From NCBI GenBank assembly GCA_026991755.1, contig JALXAX010000135.1, positions 1-48,192 of the forward strand: a DNA stretch of 48,192 bases, given 5' to 3'. The position numbers were made by a program, and so were the translations under genes. Of the stretch, positions 24,625 to 35,350 are shown piece after piece. This stretch comes from Thiotrichaceae bacterium (lineage in GTDB: Bacteria > Pseudomonadota > Gammaproteobacteria > Thiotrichales > Thiotrichaceae). The notes below the pieces were generated by a model. It ran no database searches and was not told where the DNA came from. It saw nothing but the letters and a program-made list of their open reading frames with translations. Every line of letters begins with the position of its first letter. Positions within the stretch are counted from its first letter, which is position 1.

Positions 24625-25305
24625 TTAATTCAAATCTTTAATAACAACCACTGCACCACGCACTTGACCTTTTTGATAGCCTACCGCTTTATCTTCTGGG
24701 TAAAGCTCAGCTAGTTTTGCAGTAACATCTTCGGCTATATTAGCCCCATGACATTTAAGACAAACATCTACAACAGGTAAAGCTTTCATAAAACGAATCT
24801 GTTTTTTACCTTCATGCTCAACAACTTCAGCAAAGCCCATTTTTGCGACATCTTCACCTTTTGCAGCACGCATATCAAAGTCTTCTAAAACTGCCTTTTG
24901 CCAGTCATTGGGTACATTCAGAGGGTTACGATTTTTTAGACTTACACGACTGATTAAAGCATTCTTTTCTTTAGCAAGCTGCTTCGCAATGGGGGCAGCT
25001 TGTTTATTACACACTGATAAGCCATTGACAGGGCCACCTGATTTCAATGCAGCTTTTAGCTCTGACTTAAGAGCGCCACCAAAAGCTTTAGCAATCATTT
25101 TTGCTTCTGCAACCGCTGCTTTTTTATCAATGCTTCCCGTAGTGCCTGCCTGAGCTACCTTTTCTGTACTTTCTTTTACAACTTCTTTAGTAGCCTCAAC
25201 AGCTTGACCCACTATATCCTTAGCTGAGCCTGTTTTAGTTGAATCAGTATCACCACAAGCAACCATCAGTGCTGACAATACAGAGACTAAAATTATTTTC
25301 TTCAT
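24625..25305 (-). CDS. Lipoprotein with Tll0287-like (DUF3365) c-type heme domain
   Basis: 226 residues. The lipobox LMVACG marks a lipoprotein. After a charged helical linker, the C-terminal 160 residues form a DUF3365-type domain (LSVCNKQAAPIAKQL near residue 100, SLKNRNPLNVPNDWQ near 125, ALPVVDVCLKCHG near 180 with the CxxCH heme site, and GYQKGQVRGAVVVI at the end). Such domains often form sensor or redox modules. The gene is alone on its strand here, so its electron partner is unknown. Confidence 0.85.
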   Translation of the reverse strand: MKKIILVSVLSALMVACGDTDSTKTGSAKDIVGQAVEATKEVVKESTEKVAQAGTTGSIDKKAAVAEAKMIAKAFGGALKSELKAALKSGGPVNGLSVCNKQAAPIAKQLAKEKNALISRVSLKNRNPLNVPNDWQKAVLEDFDMRAAKGEDVAKMGFAEVVEHEGKKQIRFMKALPVVDVCLKCHGANIAEDVTAKLAELYPEDKAVGYQKGQVRGAVVVIKDLN

Positions 25306-25428
25306 GAATAAACTTCCTTTAAGTAATTAAAAATGGATAATTGGAATAAATAAAAGCAGGCGATGGTATCAACAAATACTGATTTGACGAATGACATTCC
25401 TCAATCATTCAGAAGAATTTAGATAAGC

Positions 25429-25563
25429 TTAGATAACTCTGATTAAGCTTGATCGGGAATTTCTGTGACTTAGATGAGCTTTCAACGGATAGAACTTGTC
25501 ACTTTTATAGCTAAAGATGGCGAGTTCTAGCCTCAGAATCATGACTTGATCAGAGGTTCCCTA
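25429..25563. mobile_element. Family B palindromic element, diverged copy
   Basis: The right part AATCATGACTTGATCAGAGG plus TTCCCTA matches family B; the left end TAACTCTGATTAAG is weaker. AGAACTTGTCAC and GTGACTT segments inside allow a hairpin. The right end overlaps the TAG stop codon (25561-25563) of the hydrolase gene. Confidence 0.7.
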
Positions 25564-26364
25564 GAAAAGATAGTTAGAAACATGGTGATAAAAATCTTCA
25601 GGCTGTTGCACATGGGGTAAATGACCCGCATGAGCGATATTAACCATTGAAGCTTTTGGGAAGTATTGAAGTATTTTAGGCTTATGGGCATCCGTAATAT
25701 AGTCCGAATCCTCCCCCTTGATAAACAATACAGAGCTATCAAAAGAAGTGCTCTGTACAGGAAAGCCTGCAATTTTTAGATAATTTGTAGCAATTTCTTG
25801 AAGGTCACATTTCCACTGGTAAACACCTTCTACACGCTTCAAGTTCTTTAATAAAAACGCGCGCTCAAATGCATCATCAAAATTCTCAGCCAGCAAGTCA
25901 TCGGCCTCGTTACGACTTTTGAGTGTTGCTAAAGGTAGTGATAAAAGCGCATAAAAAATAGATTGATGCCACAACGGATAAGCGACAGGCGCAATATCAA
26001 CAACCACTAGTTTTTGGATAATATCTGAATGGTTAAGGGCAAGATACATAGCCACTTTCCCGCCCATTGAATGCCCTAAAAGATGGACTTTTGATAAGCC
26101 TAAATCAGCCAGTAAAGCCAATACATCATCAGCCATTTGCCGATAGCTCATGCCTTTAATATGCGGCGAATTACCATGATTGCGCAGATCAATAGAGATA
26201 ACTTGATAGCCCGCTTCGGCAAAACGTTTAGCTTGGCTATTCCAGTTTTGCAGCTCTCCTAGCATACCGTGTAGAAAGACTAGAGGCTCTCCACTTTTAT
26301 TATTGCCTTCTAGCTCATTACCGAAATGCTGATAATGTAACAATGGATCAGACACAAGCGACAC
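25561..26364 (-). CDS. Alpha/beta hydrolase, YbfF-like esterase
   Basis: 267 residues with the alpha/beta hydrolase fold. Oxyanion motif LVFLHGMLGELQNW near residue 28, IDLRNHGNSP near 60, nucleophile elbow GHSMGG near 97, and the final histidine in IAHAGHLPHVQQPEDF. It resembles the YbfF acyl-CoA/short-ester esterases. The exact substrate is not readable. It overlaps the upstream quinone reductase gene by one base, so they are co-translated. Its stop codon sits in the end of a family B repeat. Confidence 0.88.
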   Translation of the reverse strand: MSLVSDPLLHYQHFGNELEGNNKSGEPLVFLHGMLGELQNWNSQAKRFAEAGYQVISIDLRNHGNSPHIKGMSYRQMADDVLALLADLGLSKVHLLGHSMGGKVAMYLALNHSDIIQKLVVVDIAPVAYPLWHQSIFYALLSLPLATLKSRNEADDLLAENFDDAFERAFLLKNLKRVEGVYQWKCDLQEIATNYLKIAGFPVQSTSFDSSVLFIKGEDSDYITDAHKPKILQYFPKASMVNIAHAGHLPHVQQPEDFYHHVSNYLF

Positions 26365-26942
26365 TAGAAAATTTGGCCTATTGCCACCATTTCATTAAGA
26401 ATTTTCTTGCGTTCATTGTCACTCAAGCCAGGCACATCAAAATAGATTTTATGCTGCACATTATCAATACCACAGAAGCCAAGCGTACCATCAGTGACAG
26501 GACGATGAATTAAAGGCATTGCGTCAGTATTCTCAAAATAATCTTCCGAGCCACCCGCAGTAATCACCACCAAGGCTTTTTTATGCTTGAGCAAACCTTT
26601 AACGCTATCACCTTCAAACCCAAAGGCGACTTGATTGGTAAACACCACATCAAACCAGCCTTTTAAAATAGCAGGACGATCAAACCACCACAGCGGATAC
26701 AAGAAGATCAAGCCCTCAGCCCACAGTAGAACCTCTTGTTCAACTTGAATACGAGAAGGAATTTCGCCTGTTTGCAACACAGCTAAGTCTCCTGCTTTTA
26801 GCACAGGATCAAAGTTTTCTGCATACAAATCTTTTATTTTAACTTCATGACCCGCCGACTCTAAACCCGATACCATAGAGACCAACATGGCATGATTAAA
26901 GCTCTCAGGGTTTGGATGAGCCGTTACGATTAAGACTTTCAT
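26364..26942 (-). CDS. NAD(P)H:quinone oxidoreductase, flavodoxin-fold (KefF/YrkL-like)
   Basis: 192 residues of the NQO1/KefF flavodoxin-like family. VLIVTAHPNPESFNHAM binds FMN/FAD phosphate, FLYPLWWFDRPAILKGWFD near residue 85 is the signature, and ALVVITAGGSEDYF near 130 completes the flavin site. It would reduce quinones or electrophiles with NAD(P)H in the cytoplasm. First gene of a two-gene operon with the esterase. No KefB/KefC potassium channel gene is near, so a KefF role is not supported. Confidence 0.88.
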   Translation of the reverse strand: MKVLIVTAHPNPESFNHAMLVSMVSGLESAGHEVKIKDLYAENFDPVLKAGDLAVLQTGEIPSRIQVEQEVLLWAEGLIFLYPLWWFDRPAILKGWFDVVFTNQVAFGFEGDSVKGLLKHKKALVVITAGGSEDYFENTDAMPLIHRPVTDGTLGFCGIDNVQHKIYFDVPGLSDNERKKILNEMVAIGQIF

Positions 26943-26953
26943 TTTAAATACTA

Positions 26954-27218
26954 GTACTCCAACAAGTTAGGTTTGATGAATACAGCGAGTCAGGAAGCGG
27001 TTAGCCGCTAGGCGCGTCTTGCAGGGAATGGTTGTTCCCTTCACAAAAGGCGCAACAACGCGGATGGCCGCTTCCTGGCTCGCCCGAAGGGAGCAACCCA
27101 AAGCGCTCAATACTACGTTATGGGTCTTGCCAAGGGAACAACCATTGCCTACAACCCATGCCTTGTCTTGAGTGCTTTGGATTGCTCTGTATCCATCAAA
27201 CCTAAGTTGATGGAGTAC
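26954..27218. mobile_element. Family C palindromic element, complete copy (265 bp)
   Basis: GTACTCCAACAAGTTAGG on the left and CCTAAGTTGATGGAGTAC on the right are terminal inverted repeats, extending further in (TTTGATGAATACAG / CTGTATCCATCAAA). TA on both sides (26952-53, 27219-20) fits a TA target duplication, as in IS630/Tc1-like elements. Interior arms AATGGTTGTTCCCTT and AAGGGAACAACCATT pair. The sequence is more GC-rich than the host. A nearly identical copy in the opposite orientation lies at 47933 to the window end. The right end provides the last base of the gatB stop codon. Confidence 0.88.
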
Positions 27219-28651
27219 TAACCCTTGAGCAACTTCATGAGTATTTCATTCACTTGAGCAGGATTTGCTTTACCTTTTGAGGCTTTCATTACCTGCCCTA
27301 CGAAGAAACCAATCAGCTTTTCTTTACCTGCTCTAAACTGCTCAACCTGATTAGGGTTATTGTCGATAACTTCTTGAATCATGCTTTCAATTGCACCCGT
27401 ATCGGTGATTTGTTTTAAGCCTTTCTTGTCAATAATTGAGTCGACATCGCCTTCACCTGTCCACATATCAACAAATATATCTTTAGCAATTTTGCCAGAA
27501 ATGGTGTTGTCACTAATGCGCTGAATTAGCACTGTTAGCATTTCAGCCGAAACAGGAGAATCTTCGATACCTTTATCCTCTCTATTTAACTGTGCAGACA
27601 ATTCACCCATCACCCAGTTAGCAGACAGTTTGGCTTCTCCGCTACCCTTAGCTACTTCTTCAAAATACTCAGCTATTGCACGACTAGCACTTAACTCGCT
27701 GGCATCTTTTTCAGACAAGCCTAGCTCATCCATAAAGCGCTGTTTTTTGGCATCAGGCAACTCTGGCAACGTCTTGCGTACTTCTTCCAGAAATTCATCG
27801 CTAATATCAACAGGCAGCAAGTCAGGACAAGGGAAATAACGGTAGTCATTCGCTTCCTCTTTGCTCCGCATTGAACGGGTTTCATGTTTATCAGGGTCGT
27901 ATAAACGTGTTTCCTGAACCACGCTTCCACCTGCTTCGATCAAATCAATCTGGCGTTCAACTTCAAAATTGATCGCACGTTCTACAAAACGGAAAGAGTT
28001 TAAGTTTTTGATTTCAGCCCGTGTGCCAAACTCTTCTTGCCCAACAGGTCGCACTGAGACATTCGCATCACAACGAAAAGAACCTTCTGCCATATTGCCG
28101 TCACAGATTTCTAAATACTGCACTAATGCATGGATTTTCTTCATGTAAGCAACGGCCTCTTTGGCATTGCTCATTTCTGGCTCGGAGACGATCTCGATTA
28201 AAGGTGTACCTGCACGATTTAAGTCGATACCCGTTTGCCCTTGATAGTCTTCATGTAAAGATTTTCCTGCATCTTGCTCAAGGTGGGCGCGTGTTACGCC
28301 TACTCGCTTGGTTTCGCCATTTTCTAAAGTAATATCCAAATAGCCTTTATCCACCACAGGTAAATCAAACTGACTGATCTGGTAACCTTGAGGTAAATCA
28401 GGGTAGAAATAGTTTTTACGCGCAAAAACTGAGCGGCTAGGTACGATGGCATCCAGCGCTAAACCGAACTTAACGGCCATACGAACCGCTTCTTCATTCA
28501 GTACGGGCAATACGCCTGGCAATGCCAAGTCTACCGCACAGGCTTGCGTGTTAGGCTCTGCCCCATAAGCGATAGGCGCACCTGAAAATAATTTTGATTG
28601 CGTAGAGAGTTGAGCGTGAATCTCAAGACCAATTACTGTTTCCCATGCCAT
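27218..28651 (-). CDS. gatB: Asp-tRNA(Asn)/Glu-tRNA(Gln) amidotransferase subunit B
   Basis: 477-residue subunit that activates the misacylated tRNA and receives ammonia from GatA. Signatures: [20 protein letters not shown] at the N-terminus, [17 protein letters not shown] near 88, the [10 protein letters not shown] region near 122, [16 protein letters not shown] near 145, [16 protein letters not shown] near 205, and the C-terminal YqeY-like tRNA-binding domain ([20 protein letters not shown]). Last gene of gatCAB. The stop codon TAG is TA from the target duplication plus G from the family C element inserted after it. Confidence 0.97.
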   Translation of the reverse strand: MAWETVIGLEIHAQLSTQSKLFSGAPIAYGAEPNTQACAVDLALPGVLPVLNEEAVRMAVKFGLALDAIVPSRSVFARKNYFYPDLPQGYQISQFDLPVVDKGYLDITLENGETKRVGVTRAHLEQDAGKSLHEDYQGQTGIDLNRAGTPLIEIVSEPEMSNAKEAVAYMKKIHALVQYLEICDGNMAEGSFRCDANVSVRPVGQEEFGTRAEIKNLNSFRFVERAINFEVERQIDLIEAGGSVVQETRLYDPDKHETRSMRSKEEANDYRYFPCPDLLPVDISDEFLEEVRKTLPELPDAKKQRFMDELGLSEKDASELSASRAIAEYFEEVAKGSGEAKLSANWVMGELSAQLNREDKGIEDSPVSAEMLTVLIQRISDNTISGKIAKDIFVDMWTGEGDVDSIIDKKGLKQITDTGAIESMIQEVIDNNPNQVEQFRAGKEKLIGFFVGQVMKASKGKANPAQVNEILMKLLKG

Positions 28652-28663
28652 GACTCTAATCTC

Positions 28664-30118
28664 CTATTGATAATCCGCGGGTGATTGTGTATGCCAGTCA
28701 GTTGCTTGCTGGAACTGATGCGCCACATTAAGCAATTTACTTTCTTCAAAGTAATTGCCAATAATCTGCAAACCAACAGGTAACCCTTCTACTTGCCCCG
28801 CAGGAATCGACATACCTGGCAAACCCGCCAAGTTAAGCGCGATGGTATAGATATCAGAAAGGTACATAGAGACAGGATCATCTTTTTTCTCACCCAGCTT
28901 AAAGGCGGTCACCGGAGAAGTGGGCCCCATAATGACATCTACTTTCTCAAATGCAGCTTTGAAATCATCTGAAATTAAGCGACGAATCTTTTGCGCCTTT
29001 AGATAATAAGCATCGTAATAACCCGCTGAGAGGGTATACGCGCCAATCATAATTCTATTTTTAACTTCCGAACCGAAGGCCTCACCGCGTGAGCGCTCAT
29101 ACATATCGGTTAAGTCTTTAGGATCTTCACAACGATAGCCATAACGCACACCATCGAAGCGAGATAAATTAGAGGAGCATTCTGCGGGGGCGATAACGTA
29201 ATAAGCAGGTATGGCTAAGTGCGTATTAGGCAGGCTTATTTCTACCATTTCTGCGCCAAGCTTTTTGTACTCTTCGATGGCATCTTGGATATTCTTTTCG
29301 ACCGCACTATCCAAGCCTTCACCAAAGTATTCTTTGGGCAAGCCTACTTTTAAGCCTTTTAACGGCTCTGCAAGGTCTGCGGTGTAGTCAGGTACGTCAC
29401 GATCCACACTGGTTGAATCCTTCTCATCAAAGCCCGCCATTTCGCCTAAGACTAATGCACAATCTTCTGCGGAGCGTGCTAGCACACCCGCTTGATCTAA
29501 ACTCGACGCAAAAGCAATCATGCCCCAACGAGATACTCGACCATAGGTAGGCTTGATACCCGTTAAACCACACATAGAAGCAGGTTGACGAATCGACCCA
29601 CCTGTATCAGTTGCCGTAGCAACAGGCGTTAAACGCGCAGCAACGGCTGCGGCACTTCCACCTGATGATCCACCTGGGATGCGATCCAGATCCCACGGAT
29701 TTTTCACCGCACCATAAAAGCTGGTCTCATTAGACGACCCCATCGCAAACTCATCCATATTGAGCTTACCTAGCATTGGCATGCCTGCTGCACCCAGCTT
29801 ATCAATAACAGTTGCATTATAAGGCGCAATAAAGTTATCCAACATTTTTGAGCCACAGGCCGTACGAACGCCCTCTGTACAGAAAATATCTTTCTGCCCG
29901 ATAGGGATGCCCGTCAGCTTACCTGCTTGACCAGCTGCGATTTGCTCATCCGCTTGTTTAGCCATAGCAAGCGCTTGCTCACTAGTCACGGTAACAAAGC
30001 TATTAATGTCGCCATCGTACTGATCAATGCGGTCTAAAAAATAGTGAGTCAACTCGACACTGGACAGGTCACCCGATGCCAGTGCCGCAGATAATTCAGT
30101 TAATGATTTGTTATGCAT
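28664..30118 (-). CDS. gatA: Asp-tRNA(Asn)/Glu-tRNA(Gln) amidotransferase subunit A
   Basis: 484-residue glutaminase subunit of the amidase-signature family, delivering ammonia to GatB. The Ser-cisSer-Lys triad lies in [20 protein letters not shown] (lysine, near residue 75-80), [13 protein letters not shown] (near 150) and [16 protein letters not shown] (near 170-185). Full length and intact. Twelve bases separate it from gatB and 84 from gatC, the latter spacer holding a partial family B end. The presence of gatCAB indicates the transamidation route for Gln- or Asn-tRNA. Confidence 0.97.
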   Translation of the reverse strand: MHNKSLTELSAALASGDLSSVELTHYFLDRIDQYDGDINSFVTVTSEQALAMAKQADEQIAAGQAGKLTGIPIGQKDIFCTEGVRTACGSKMLDNFIAPYNATVIDKLGAAGMPMLGKLNMDEFAMGSSNETSFYGAVKNPWDLDRIPGGSSGGSAAAVAARLTPVATATDTGGSIRQPASMCGLTGIKPTYGRVSRWGMIAFASSLDQAGVLARSAEDCALVLGEMAGFDEKDSTSVDRDVPDYTADLAEPLKGLKVGLPKEYFGEGLDSAVEKNIQDAIEEYKKLGAEMVEISLPNTHLAIPAYYVIAPAECSSNLSRFDGVRYGYRCEDPKDLTDMYERSRGEAFGSEVKNRIMIGAYTLSAGYYDAYYLKAQKIRRLISDDFKAAFEKVDVIMGPTSPVTAFKLGEKKDDPVSMYLSDIYTIALNLAGLPGMSIPAGQVEGLPVGLQIIGNYFEESKLLNVAHQFQQATDWHTQSPADYQ

Positions 30119-30185
30119 AATTTATTTCTTTTTTGTGCTTTATCTTAGTTATTCTTTTGCCGAGCTTAGATTAGATTAAAGGTTA

Positions 30186-30205
30186 CCCTAGGGAGCCTCT
30201 GATTA
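30186..30205. repeat. Solitary family B end beside the gatC stop
   Basis: CCTAGGGAGCCTCTGATTA matches the family B terminus (AAGGAGCCTCTGATCAAG) and touches the gatC TAA stop codon. No second end was found nearby, so it is either a remnant or chance similarity. Confidence 0.4.
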
Positions 30206-30490
30206 TTCAATAACTTTGGGAACTAGAAATAGCCCATCTTCTATAGCAGGTGAGTTTTGCTGAAACTTTTCACGTTGATTCGTTTCAGTCACTACATCCG
30301 CACGCAAGCGTTGCGAAACATCCTGTGGGTGTGCCATGGGTGTTACAGAATCAGTATCTACCGCATCCATTTGTGCAACCAAATCCAAAATCCCTGACAG
30401 GTTATCTGCATAGGTTTGAATATTTTCTTCTTGTATTGAAAGTCGCGCCAGAAACGCAATCTTTTTTACTTCGTCGGCTGTCAAAGACAT
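30203..30490 (-). CDS. gatC: Asp-tRNA(Asn)/Glu-tRNA(Gln) amidotransferase subunit C
   Basis: 95-residue stabilising subunit that wraps GatA and GatB. Family pattern: LTADEVKKIAFLARLSIQEE, NLSGILDLVAQMDAVDTD, VTPMAHPQDVSQRLRADVV and the ending GLFLVPKVIE. A strong GGAGGT precedes its ATG by five bases. It is the first gene of gatCAB and divergent from mreB. Confidence 0.96.
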   Translation of the reverse strand: MSLTADEVKKIAFLARLSIQEENIQTYADNLSGILDLVAQMDAVDTDSVTPMAHPQDVSQRLRADVVTETNQREKFQQNSPAIEDGLFLVPKVIE

Positions 30491-30716
30491 GGACTCACCT
30501 CCACTGTATTATTGTATGTAAAATCAGGCGCACAACTTACCATAGTTCTCTAATTGAGTCTCGCTCATTGGACTTTTGCTTGCTCAATCGTCTATTGATT
30601 GATACATTACGCACGATAAATATTTACACAAATACTTTATCAGGGGTTTTTATACAAAAACTTGCGGTTTCAGACGTAAGATACTGAAAGCTTGCTTAAA
30701 GCTTACTTAGGATTTT

Positions 30717-30884
30717 TTAAGGAAACTCTGAATAAGTCTGGTCGGAATTTCTGAGAGGTAGAATTTGTCAGGTTTTTGATAGAAAAGTTAGCAACAGCCG
30801 TAGCTATTGCTAACTTTTATGGCAAAAAACTGGCAGATTCTAGCCTCAGAAAAACGAATCATGACTTGATCAGAGGTTCCTTAA
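30717..30884. mobile_element. Family B palindromic element, full copy (168 bp)
   Basis: The ends TTAAGGAAACTCTGAATAAG and CTTGATCAGAGGTTCCTTAA are inverted repeats. A central hairpin, GTTAGCAA/TTGCTAAC, lies near 30788-30818, and CTAGCCTCAGAAAAACGAAT is shared with the short copy at 3810. It sits in the divergent gatC-mreB spacer (30491-30953), where it could separate or alter the two promoters. No firm promoter motif was identified in the remainder. Confidence 0.8.
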
Positions 30885-30938
30885 ATAAGAATTAAAGTCT
30901 CAAGAAAGTCTCACCAATGCGTGAGTTATAAAAAATAA

Positions 30939-32000
<1,062 letters not shown>

Positions 32001-32106
32001 CTTATTGATAACATTAGAGATAGTAGCCACACACTACTATCTCACTATTAACTTCACAACTAGCCCGCTACTAAATTTTCACTAACCACAAAAATAAAGA
32101 CTAACA

Positions 32107-32946
32107 ATGCACGCAAAGGATTCGTCGACAACAAAAACACTTCACTTTGCCGCCTTTGCTTTTTTATCTGTATTGTTGATCACCGCAGACTACCGCGACT
32201 CTATTCCTGCCGCCAGAACAGGGCTAAGTATCGCTGTTTACCCTCTTAAAGTAATAGCCGACTTCCCTCATAGAACCACACAAGCCATTAGTGAGTTTTT
32301 CACCTCGCACGAAAAACTCAGTAAAGAGAATAAAGAGTTACGCAAAATGGTAACTATTTATTCAGCCCGAGATCAAAAATATCGCTCAATTGCAGCACAA
32401 AACACACGTTTGCGTGATGTACTCCATATCGCAGAAATGTTTGATGATAGTTATCTACTAGCTGATATTTTAAAAGTAGATAGCGGACATTTCCGCCAAA
32501 CCGTTACCATTAATAAAGGTAGCAAGCAAGGTGCTTATGAAGGTCAAATTGCACTGGCGGGCAATAGTATTTTTGGGCAAATTATTCATGCATCCACACA
32601 GTCATCAAGCGTCATGCAATTATCCGATACCAAGCACAGTATACCTGTACGCAACTCTCGCACAGGAAAGACAGCATTGGCCGTAGGTACGGGAGAGGTG
32701 AATGTGGTTCGTTTGGAACATATTAAGGATATTGATGATATTAAAACAGGAGATTTGTACATAAGCTCAGGCTTAGGATTACTCTTTCCTCCTGACTTTC
32801 CAGTCGCTGTAGTAAAAGAAAAACACTATAACCCCGCAGACTCAATGACAACTATTTCGGCAAAAACAGTCACAGACTTTAATCGCACACGTGAGTTACT
32901 CCTCATCTGGCAAGCGAAAAGAACCCTTGAAGAGCAAGAGAACTAA
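32107..32946 (+). CDS. mreC: Rod shape-determining protein MreC
   Basis: 279-residue bitopic protein linking MreB to periplasmic wall enzymes. One membrane helix near residues 12-29 (FAAFAFLSVLLITADYRDS), a coiled coil near 65-90 (SHEKLSKENKELRKMV), then the two beta-barrel MreC domain (ADILKVDSGHFRQTVTINKG; DLYISSGLGLLFPPDFPVAV). The usual length. Lies 106 bases after mreB and 9 before mreD. Confidence 0.96.
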   Translation: MHAKDSSTTKTLHFAAFAFLSVLLITADYRDSIPAARTGLSIAVYPLKVIADFPHRTTQAISEFFTSHEKLSKENKELRKMVTIYSARDQKYRSIAAQNTRLRDVLHIAEMFDDSYLLADILKVDSGHFRQTVTINKGSKQGAYEGQIALAGNSIFGQIIHASTQSSSVMQLSDTKHSIPVRNSRTGKTALAVGTGEVNVVRLEHIKDIDDIKTGDLYISSGLGLLFPPDFPVAVVKEKHYNPADSMTTISAKTVTDFNRTRELLLIWQAKRTLEEQEN

Positions 32947-32955
32947 TTCATACAG

Positions 32956-33444
32956 ATGGAACATCTAACCCTTCGTTTTTCTGGTGCTATCCTGCTTTCT
33001 TTCTTAGTAGCACTTATTCTTAGCATCATCCATTTGCCTGAGTCACTGCAAGTGTGGCGGCCTGAATGGATTGCCTTAATTATCATCCACTGGGCCATAT
33101 TCTTTCCTAAAAAAATGAATTACCTGACGGTGTGGATTGTAGGACTACTGATAGATACCCTATGGGGTAATACCCTAGGCCAACATGCATTAGGCTTTTC
33201 ACTTATTCTTTTTTTAACCACCCGAATGAGCGAACGTATTACCCCCAAAACCTTGCTTCAATTCTTCTTTCTAGTCTTTATTTCCATAGGCACGTACTTA
33301 TTAGTAAATCTATGGGTTTTAGGGATTACACAGAACAAACCAAATAACTGGTCATACTGGCTTCCTCTAGTTAGTAGCTTGATTACTTGGCCTTTTATCC
33401 ATGCCTTACTCAATCGATTACATATTGCAAAGAAAGGTTTTTAG
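32956..33444 (+). CDS. mreD: Rod shape-determining protein MreD
   Basis: 162-residue inner-membrane protein with five to six transmembrane helices, part of the elongasome with MreB, MreC and RodA. Typical pattern: LPESLQVWRPEWIALIIIHW near residue 28, then VGLLIDTLWGNTLGQHALGF. Closes mreBCD. The downstream gene is convergent with only 26 bases between stops, with no evident terminator. Confidence 0.93.
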   Translation: MEHLTLRFSGAILLSFLVALILSIIHLPESLQVWRPEWIALIIIHWAIFFPKKMNYLTVWIVGLLIDTLWGNTLGQHALGFSLILFLTTRMSERITPKTLLQFFFLVFISIGTYLLVNLWVLGITQNKPNNWSYWLPLVSSLITWPFIHALLNRLHIAKKGF

Positions 33445-33470
33445 TACTTTCCTATTATCCCGTGGAGTTA

Positions 33471-35207
33471 TTACCCTACTCCAAAAAGTCGATAAAGCAA
33501 TAAGCCAATCAACAAGAGTTCTACCGTAGCCACAGCTTGCCAGAATCGTAGTGGATTACGTTGCAACAACGGTCGCTTATCCACTTCTAACAAGCGCTGA
33601 TTAGGCTTACTTAGATCCGAAACAAACTCTGAAAGTAATGCATAACGCTTTTCAGGGTTAGGATGTGTTGCCTTTTTTAAAGCACCATCAATCCAGTCAG
33701 GAACAGACGTATTCCACTGCCTAGCAGGCGTATAATTAAACTTCTTTTTATGCGCTTTTAGCGGGTCAATCTCACCATAAGGTAATTTACCCGTGAGCAT
33801 TTGATAGGTGATGACGCCTAAAGAAAAAATATCTGAGCGACTGCTACCTGGCTCACCTTTAAAATACTCAGGTGCAGAGTAATTAGCAGTACCCACTATC
33901 TGACTATGCTCCTCTACAGATTCTATCTCTGCTAAGCCTGCAATTTTCGTTGATCCAAAATCAAGTATCTTTAGCGTGTTATTTTTATCAAGAATAATGT
34001 TATCGGGCTTTAAATCCTGATGAATCATCTCCATGCGATGCATTACTCGCAAGCCTTTGGTAATTTGTGCAACGGTTCCTCTCACCTGTATTAACGTGGG
34101 ATTTGGGTTATCTTGCATCCATTGAGCCAGTGTTTGACCGTGAATATACTCAACCACTGTATATAAAAAAGTACGCTTTCTATCCGATGCACAGGTTTTT
34201 ATAAGATGCTCAGAGTTAAGCCGCTTACCTACCCACTCTTCATGTAAAAAGTGATCAATATAACCAGGATCATCTTCAAAATTAACGGAGGGCGTTTTGA
34301 TGACGACTTGTTGGGGCTTGCCTGATTCCGCATCTGCCCATGTATCTTCAGCGAGATACACCTGGCTACGCGAAGAAGAAACCAGCTCACGTACAATTTT
34401 ATAACCATCTATAATATTTCCACCCTTTAAATCAGGAGGGAAAGGCAAGCGTGTCAGTTTTTCAAAGAATTCTTCTTTATTCGCCTTGGGAAGCTTCTCA
34501 ATCCTAACGACCTGACAGGTAAGATTATCATTACTTTTATTGGCCAGCGCCGCATCGAGAATAGCCTGAGAGGCTTTTTGCAAATCACCCTGACCTGCCT
34601 CTATCAGCTCTTGTAATTCACTACTACCGATAAAGTCATGGATACCATCGGTACTTAAAAAATAAATATCACCTTCTTCTATAGGGCTGGTTTTATAATC
34701 AATATTAAGATTAATATCAATCCCTAAAGCACGACTTAGATACTCTTTGTCTTTACTGATCCAGATACGGTGATCCTGAGTGAGTTGCTCGAAATCTCCA
34801 CCGCGTAAACGATAAATTCGACTATCGCCAATATGAAAAATATGTAGCGTATGCGATTTAATCACCATCGCACTAAAGGTAGTGACCATGCCTTTAGCAG
34901 AGTCGAATTTCTTTTGCCCTTGACTAAACAGCCAGCTATTCATCGCTGACATCACTTTAGTCACAGCTTTCTTTACAGTCCATGATTGCGAGGTGCTGTA
35001 GTAATCATCCAGAAACATACGCACACTCATTTGGCTCGCTTCTTTACCCCCATCACTACCGCTCATGCCATCAGCGATAGCAATAGCGATACCTTTGCTC
35101 TCTAAAGAGGCATCTTCGGGAATGAACGCACCAAAACAATCTTCGTTATCGGGCTTAACCCCTGCATCTGAAGACTGCCCTAGTGAGATAGACAATGTGT
35201 ATGGCAT
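33471..35207 (-). CDS. Bifunctional PP2C-type phosphatase / Ser-Thr protein kinase
   Basis: 578 residues in three parts. Residues 1-235: PP2C phosphatase with metal ligands in VKPDNEDCFGAF, IADGMSGSDGGKEAS, HIGDSRIYRLRGGDF, STDGIHDF and SNDNLTCQ. Residues about 268-530: Hanks kinase with VVIKTPSV (lysine), IHQDLKPDNIILD (catalytic loop, HQD in place of HRD), ILDFGSTK and GTANYSAPEYF. The end is one membrane helix (AVATVELLLIGLLLYRLFGV), anchoring it from the cytoplasm. It sits right after narK on the same strand; such PP2C-kinase proteins recur in nitrate-assimilation clusters, so a regulatory role on nitrate transport or reduction is likely but unproven. Confidence 0.93.
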   Translation of the reverse strand: MPYTLSISLGQSSDAGVKPDNEDCFGAFIPEDASLESKGIAIAIADGMSGSDGGKEASQMSVRMFLDDYYSTSQSWTVKKAVTKVMSAMNSWLFSQGQKKFDSAKGMVTTFSAMVIKSHTLHIFHIGDSRIYRLRGGDFEQLTQDHRIWISKDKEYLSRALGIDINLNIDYKTSPIEEGDIYFLSTDGIHDFIGSSELQELIEAGQGDLQKASQAILDAALANKSNDNLTCQVVRIEKLPKANKEEFFEKLTRLPFPPDLKGGNIIDGYKIVRELVSSSRSQVYLAEDTWADAESGKPQQVVIKTPSVNFEDDPGYIDHFLHEEWVGKRLNSEHLIKTCASDRKRTFLYTVVEYIHGQTLAQWMQDNPNPTLIQVRGTVAQITKGLRVMHRMEMIHQDLKPDNIILDKNNTLKILDFGSTKIAGLAEIESVEEHSQIVGTANYSAPEYFKGEPGSSRSDIFSLGVITYQMLTGKLPYGEIDPLKAHKKKFNYTPARQWNTSVPDWIDGALKKATHPNPEKRYALLSEFVSDLSKPNQRLLEVDKRPLLQRNPLRFWQAVATVELLLIGLLLYRLFGVG

Positions 35208-35223
35208 AAATACCTATAAGCTG

Positions 35224-35350
35224 AGTAGTTATTAATGATTTCATATGTATTGGCACATACTCATGGAACCGAGACTTCAGTCTCAGCTTAACGGGGCTGA
35301 GTCCCGTCTCCAGATGTATGTCATTACTTTTGAAACCATTAATACTACTA
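35224..35350. mobile_element. Family G palindromic element in the narK-kinase spacer
   Basis: AGTAGTTATTAATGATTTCA on the left is inverted on the right (TGAAACCATTAATACTACT). Subterminal CACATAC / GTATGT and GAGACttcaGTCTC with GGGGCTGAGTCCC give further pairing. The right end contains the narK TAG stop. It may act as a terminator or attenuator between narK and the kinase gene. Confidence 0.65.

Noticed and set aside
30250-30687. 145-codon rightward open frame over gatC
   Set aside because: Antisense shadow of gatC and its upstream spacer, no ribosome site, composition unlike a protein.
35243-35259. Additional sigma-54 promoter (TTGGCACATAC)
   Set aside because: The -12 GC is missing and the sequence lies inside the arm of a palindromic element.
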